From DATCVR01 sp036566745 (GTDB lineage: Bacteria; Actinomycetota; Actinomycetes; Jiangellales; Jiangellaceae): a DNA stretch of 29,573 bases. Each line of letters begins with the position of its first letter. The stretch's first letter is position 1. Under the pieces are notes generated by a model. That model had not been told where the DNA came from and did not search any database. It worked only from the letters and a program-made list of their open reading frames with translations. Positions 26,492 through 29,573 of the stretch are shown here, one piece after another. Location of the stretch: assembly GCA_036566745.1 (NCBI GenBank), contig DATCVR010000221.1, forward strand, positions 1 to 29,573, in the 5' to 3' direction. The position numbers and the translations under genes were made by a program.

Positions 26492-27211
26492 ATGGAAGAG
26501 CTCAGTTTCGGCGACATCTTCCTCTCGGAGTTCCTCGGCACCGCCATGCTGGTCCTCTTGGGCTGCGGTGTCGTCGCGAACGCGATTCTCGCCAAGACCA
26601 AGGGCGTGGGTGTCGGAAGCGACTGGCTGCTCATCAACTTCGGCTGGGGCTTCGCGGTCTTCGCCGGCGTCTACGTCGCGTTCAAGTCCGGCGCGCACAT
26701 CAACCCTGCGGTCACCATCGCCCTGGCGGTCGAAGGCACCACCGAATGGTCCGACGTACCGGCCTATCTGGCCGGCCAGTTCGTCGGTGCGTTCGTCGGT
26801 GCGATCGTGTGCTGGCTGGCCTACTACCAGCACTACGACGAGTCCGAGGACGCTCCGGCGAAGCTCGCCACGTTCTCCACCGGGCCGCAGATCCGCAACT
26901 ACGGCTGGAACCTCGTCACTGAGATCGTCGGCACGTTCGTGCTCGTCTACGTCATCCTGACGTTCGGCGGCACGCCCAGCGGTCTCGGCCCGCTAGCCGT
27001 CGCCCTGCTCGTCGTGGGCATCGGCGCATCGCTCGGTGGCCCCACGGGGTACGCCATCAACCCGGCCCGTGACCTCGGCCCCCGGATCGCCCACGCCCTC
27101 CTGCCGATCAGGGGCAAGGGAGACAGCGACTGGGGCTACTCCTGGGTCCCCGTCGTCGGCCCCATCGTGGGAGGCGTCCTGGCCGCGCTGTTGGGCAAGG
27201 CGGTGTTGTGA
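26492..27211 (+). CDS. glpF: Aquaglyceroporin (glycerol uptake facilitator)
   Basis: A 239-residue MIP-family channel with six membrane helices. The two pore half-helices carry NPA at residues 71-73 (AHINPAVT) and 190-192 (AINPARDLGPR). Asp194 after the second NPA marks the glycerol-conducting GlpF branch rather than water-specific aquaporins. The soluble loop YYQHYDESEDAPAKLATFST between helices 3 and 4 is typical of actinobacterial GlpF. The ATG at 26492 has GGAGG five bases upstream. glpK follows after 56 bp on the same strand, so uptake and phosphorylation are coupled. Confidence 0.95.
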   Translation: MEELSFGDIFLSEFLGTAMLVLLGCGVVANAILAKTKGVGVGSDWLLINFGWGFAVFAGVYVAFKSGAHINPAVTIALAVEGTTEWSDVPAYLAGQFVGAFVGAIVCWLAYYQHYDESEDAPAKLATFSTGPQIRNYGWNLVTEIVGTFVLVYVILTFGGTPSGLGPLAVALLVVGIGASLGGPTGYAINPARDLGPRIAHALLPIRGKGDSDWGYSWVPVVGPIVGGVLAALLGKAVL

Positions 27212-27267
27212 TCCGAGGTCGTCAGGGTTCGGCCCAGCTCGCCTGCACGACGATGTAAGGAGCAAGC

Positions 27268-28785
27268 ATGAGTACGTATGTAGCCGCCATCGACCAGGGC
27301 ACCACGTCCACCCGGTGCATGATCTTCGATCACTCCGGACGAGTCGTCGCGGTCGACCAGAAGGAACACGAACAGATCTTCCCCAAGGCGGGCTGGGTCG
27401 AGCACAACCCCGACGAGGTGTGGACCAACACCCGGCAGGTCTGTGCCGGCGCCCTGGCCAAGGGCGATCTGGTCACCGCCGACATCGCCGCGGTCGGCAT
27501 CACCAACCAGCGCGAGACCACCGTGGTGTGGGATCGCGCCACCGGCAAACCCGTCTACAACGCCATCGTGTGGCAGGACACCCGCACCGACAAGATCGTC
27601 GACGAGCTCGGCGCTCTGGGTGACGGGCAGGAGCGCTACCGCTCCAAGACCGGCCTCCCGCTCGCCACCTACTTCTCCGGCCCCAAGATCAAGTGGATCC
27701 TCGACAACGTCGATGGCGCCCGCGCGAAGGCCGAGAACGGCGAGCTCATGTTCGGCAACATGGACACCTGGGTGTTGTGGAACGCCACCGGCGGACCCGA
27801 CGGCGGGCTCCACTACACCGATCCCACCAACGCCTCGCGGACCATGCTCATGGACCTCGACACGCTGGCCTGGGACGACGCCATCGCCGGCGAGATGGGC
27901 GTGCCCCTGTCGATGCTCCCGGAGATCAAGTCCTCCTCCGAGGTGTACGGCAACATCCGCGAGCGCGGCGCCTTCGGCGGCCTCCCGGTCGCCGGCATCC
28001 TGGGCGACCAGCAGGCGGCGACCTTTGGGCAGGCCTGTCTGTCCCCCGGCGAGGCGAAGAACACCTACGGCACCGGCAACTTCGTGCTGCTCAACACCGG
28101 TACCGAGCAGGTGATGAGCCAGAACGGCCTGCTCACCACCGTGTGCTACAAGATCGGGAACAACGACCCGATCTACGCACTCGAAGGCTCGATCGCCATC
28201 ACGGGCGCGCTCGTGCAGTGGTTGCGCGACAACCTCGGCATGATCCGCTCAGCGTCGGACGTCGAGAAGCTGGCGGCCAGCGTCGAGGACAACGGCGGTG
28301 CGTACTTCGTGCCGGCGTTCTCGGGCCTGTTCGCTCCGTACTGGCGCTCCGACGCGCGCGGCGTCATCGCCGGGCTCACCCGGTTCGTCAACAAGGGCCA
28401 CATCGCCCGCGCGGTCCTGGAGGCCACGGCCTTCCAGTCGCGCGAGGTCATCGACGCCATGAACGCCGACTCGGGCGTGGCGTTGACGTCGTTGAAGGTC
28501 GACGGCGGGATGGTAGCCAACGAGCTGCTCATGCAGTTCCAGGCCGACATCCTCGGCGTCCCGGTGATCCGTCCGGTGGTGGCCGAGACCACCGCCCTGG
28601 GCGCGGCGTACGCGGCCGGGCTCGCGGTCGGGTTCTGGGAGTCCGAGGACGACATCCGCACCAACTGGGCCCAGGACAAGCAGTGGGACCCCAGCATGGA
28701 CGACACCACGCGGGACTCGCTCTATCGCAGCTGGAAGAAGGCGGTCACCAAGACCTTCGACTGGGTCGACGGCGACGTCTCCTGA
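27268..28785 (+). CDS. glpK: Glycerol kinase
   Basis: A 505-residue FGGY-family kinase that phosphorylates glycerol entering through GlpF, giving the substrate of GlpD. The ATP-binding start is IDQGTTSTRCMIFDHSGR. GWVEHNPDEVW, GITNQRETTVVWDR and ILGDQQAATFGQ follow. The second nucleotide region is VPAFSGLFAPYWRSDARG, and the FGGY signature lies in LKVDGGMVANELLMQFQADI. Length is the family norm. AAGGAG six bases before the ATG is a strong Shine-Dalgarno sequence. A hairpin terminator follows 66 bp after the stop. Confidence 0.98.
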   Translation: MSTYVAAIDQGTTSTRCMIFDHSGRVVAVDQKEHEQIFPKAGWVEHNPDEVWTNTRQVCAGALAKGDLVTADIAAVGITNQRETTVVWDRATGKPVYNAIVWQDTRTDKIVDELGALGDGQERYRSKTGLPLATYFSGPKIKWILDNVDGARAKAENGELMFGNMDTWVLWNATGGPDGGLHYTDPTNASRTMLMDLDTLAWDDAIAGEMGVPLSMLPEIKSSSEVYGNIRERGAFGGLPVAGILGDQQAATFGQACLSPGEAKNTYGTGNFVLLNTGTEQVMSQNGLLTTVCYKIGNNDPIYALEGSIAITGALVQWLRDNLGMIRSASDVEKLAASVEDNGGAYFVPAFSGLFAPYWRSDARGVIAGLTRFVNKGHIARAVLEATAFQSREVIDAMNADSGVALTSLKVDGGMVANELLMQFQADILGVPVIRPVVAETTALGAAYAAGLAVGFWESEDDIRTNWAQDKQWDPSMDDTTRDSLYRSWKKAVTKTFDWVDGDVS

Positions 28786-29016
28786 CCCGGGCTCATCGGC
28801 CGTCGGGAGGTCGTGACCCGCTCGGGCCTCGCTGATCGGCCGCGCGACGTTCGAGGCCGGCACCGTCCAGCCGGACTGGCTGGTGCCGGCCTCGGACCCT
28901 GTCCTCCTGCTGCTCCAGCCCCGCGCGCGCCTGCGGTCCGAGCTGAGAGCTGCGTCACAGAAGCCGCGCGCACGGCACCTCCCAGGGTGGGCACGCCATC
29001 CGTCCCGGGAGGAACT
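28786..29016. other. Spacer between glpK and the secreted-protein gene
   Basis: This 231-bp spacer holds the glpK terminator hairpin and a short repeated ATCGGCCG. Beyond a Shine-Dalgarno sequence at its end I see no gene and no clear promoter. Confidence 0.4.
28852..28894 (+). terminator. Hairpin terminator after glpK
   Basis: CGAGGCCGGCACC (28852-28864) pairs perfectly with GGTGCCGGCCTCG (28882-28894) around a 17-nt loop. Inner CCAGCC and GGCTGG can pair as an alternative. There is no clear T-tract. It lies 66 bp beyond the glpK stop. Confidence 0.7.
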
Positions 29017-29535
29017 GTGAGACTTCGATCGATCATCGCAACGGCGTCGGCGCTGCCGGCGCTCGCGCTCGGCGTGCCGGCTGCCGCGAGCGCAGCCGCC
29101 GCACCGTCAGTCACGGCACCGGTCGCGTCCGCGCCGGTGTCCTCGGCACCGGCGTCCACTCCGGTCGCCGCCAGCGGGGGCAGCTGTACCGCCGGCGGAC
29201 CTACGGTGTGGAGCCCGCTCGGCAAGGAGCACGCCACGGTGTACTGCCCGACCTGGCGGGGCACCAACGTGTACGGCTACCACGTCACGGGTGAGGCGTC
29301 CCAGGTCACCGGGTACCTCTACAGCGCCACCAACTGGTTCGCCTGCCAGCAGCAGGGGGCCGAGAACCCCGGCTTCGGCATGGGCTACAAGAACACCTAC
29401 TGGCTGCTCACCCAGGGCGACGTCGCCACGGGCGAGAACAGCGAGTACATCCACGCGTGGGGCTGGATCCCGGCCACCGCCGTGTCCTACGGCGGCGATT
29501 ACGAGCCGATCCCCGGCGTGCCGTTCTGCTCCTGA
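29017..29535 (+). CDS. Secreted SH3-like protein with four cysteines
   Basis: A 172-residue exported protein. The Sec signal peptide is MRLRSIIATASALPALALGV with likely cleavage after AAASA near residue 26. A low-complexity Ala/Pro/Ser/Val linker runs to about residue 54. The C-terminal domain has four cysteines (57, 77, 110, 171), likely two disulfides. Its sequence pattern (TNWFACQQQG, NTYWLLTQGD, AWGWIPATAVS) resembles bacterial SH3-like domains of actinobacterial secreted proteins, which often bind cell-wall material (inference). GGGAGGA three bases before the GTG supports this start over earlier in-frame codons. No neighbouring gene explains its job. Confidence 0.75.
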   Translation: MRLRSIIATASALPALALGVPAAASAAAAPSVTAPVASAPVSSAPASTPVAASGGSCTAGGPTVWSPLGKEHATVYCPTWRGTNVYGYHVTGEASQVTGYLYSATNWFACQQQGAENPGFGMGYKNTYWLLTQGDVATGENSEYIHAWGWIPATAVSYGGDYEPIPGVPFCS

Positions 29536-29573
29536 GTCCGGCAGCGTCGGCACGATGACGAGCCGAGGGGCGG

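Overview
The window is about 70% GC, gene-dense, and reads as actinobacterial chromosome. The evidence is a fused Kgd-type 2-oxoglutarate dehydrogenase, a WhiB1-type Fe-S regulator, a PdtaS-type sensor kinase, a SigR/RsrA redox pair, a free biotin-carrier protein like TB7.3 and a 24-residue ribosomal protein bL37. A deep-branching class such as Acidimicrobiia is possible, but the sequence alone does not settle this. I see no tRNA, rRNA, CRISPR array, insertion sequence or phage gene.

Layout: (1) 1-5830, the 3' end of kgd, a translationally coupled SGNH hydrolase, a hairpin, a four-helix membrane protein whose frame runs into the convergent MDR oxidoreductase. (2) 5875-9733, a malic enzyme facing away from a complete polar amino-acid ABC importer (lipoprotein, permease, ATPase); a perfect 19-bp palindrome lies between them. 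(3) 9801-10975, an RsbW-like anti-sigma factor coupled to a SigB/SigF-family sigma factor. (4) 10976-14565, a small membrane protein, a diacylglycerol-kinase-like lipid kinase, whiB1 and pdtaS. (5) 14632-19464, an accessory block: DUF2785 protein, TPP enzyme, GlxA-type AraC regulator, small membrane protein and methyltransferase. (6) 19480-23798, a thioesterase coupled to the biotin carrier, a DUF5317 protein, bL37, rsrA, sigR, an alpha/beta hydrolase and an SRAP protein. (7) 23914-29535, a DoxX-like protein, the glycerol regulon (glpD divergent from glpF-glpK) and a secreted SH3-like protein.

From memory, blocks 4 and 6 keep the gene content and orientation of the M. tuberculosis Rv3217c-Rv3226c region, with block 5 inserted between pdtaS and the biotin carrier. 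Regulation is unusually legible: a GGAAT-N18-GTT SigR-type promoter in front of sigR itself, a GTGA-N6-TCAC CRP-like site in front of whiB1, and several genes whose -10-like hexamer lies 5-9 nt from the start codon, which suggests leaderless transcripts. I found no clearly new multi-gene system. The most noteworthy items are the regulatory sites, the two possible SigR starts, the bL37 micro-gene with its 56-nt palindrome, the repeat/hairpin element at 15520-15619 and the 279-nt convergent overlap at 4865-5143.
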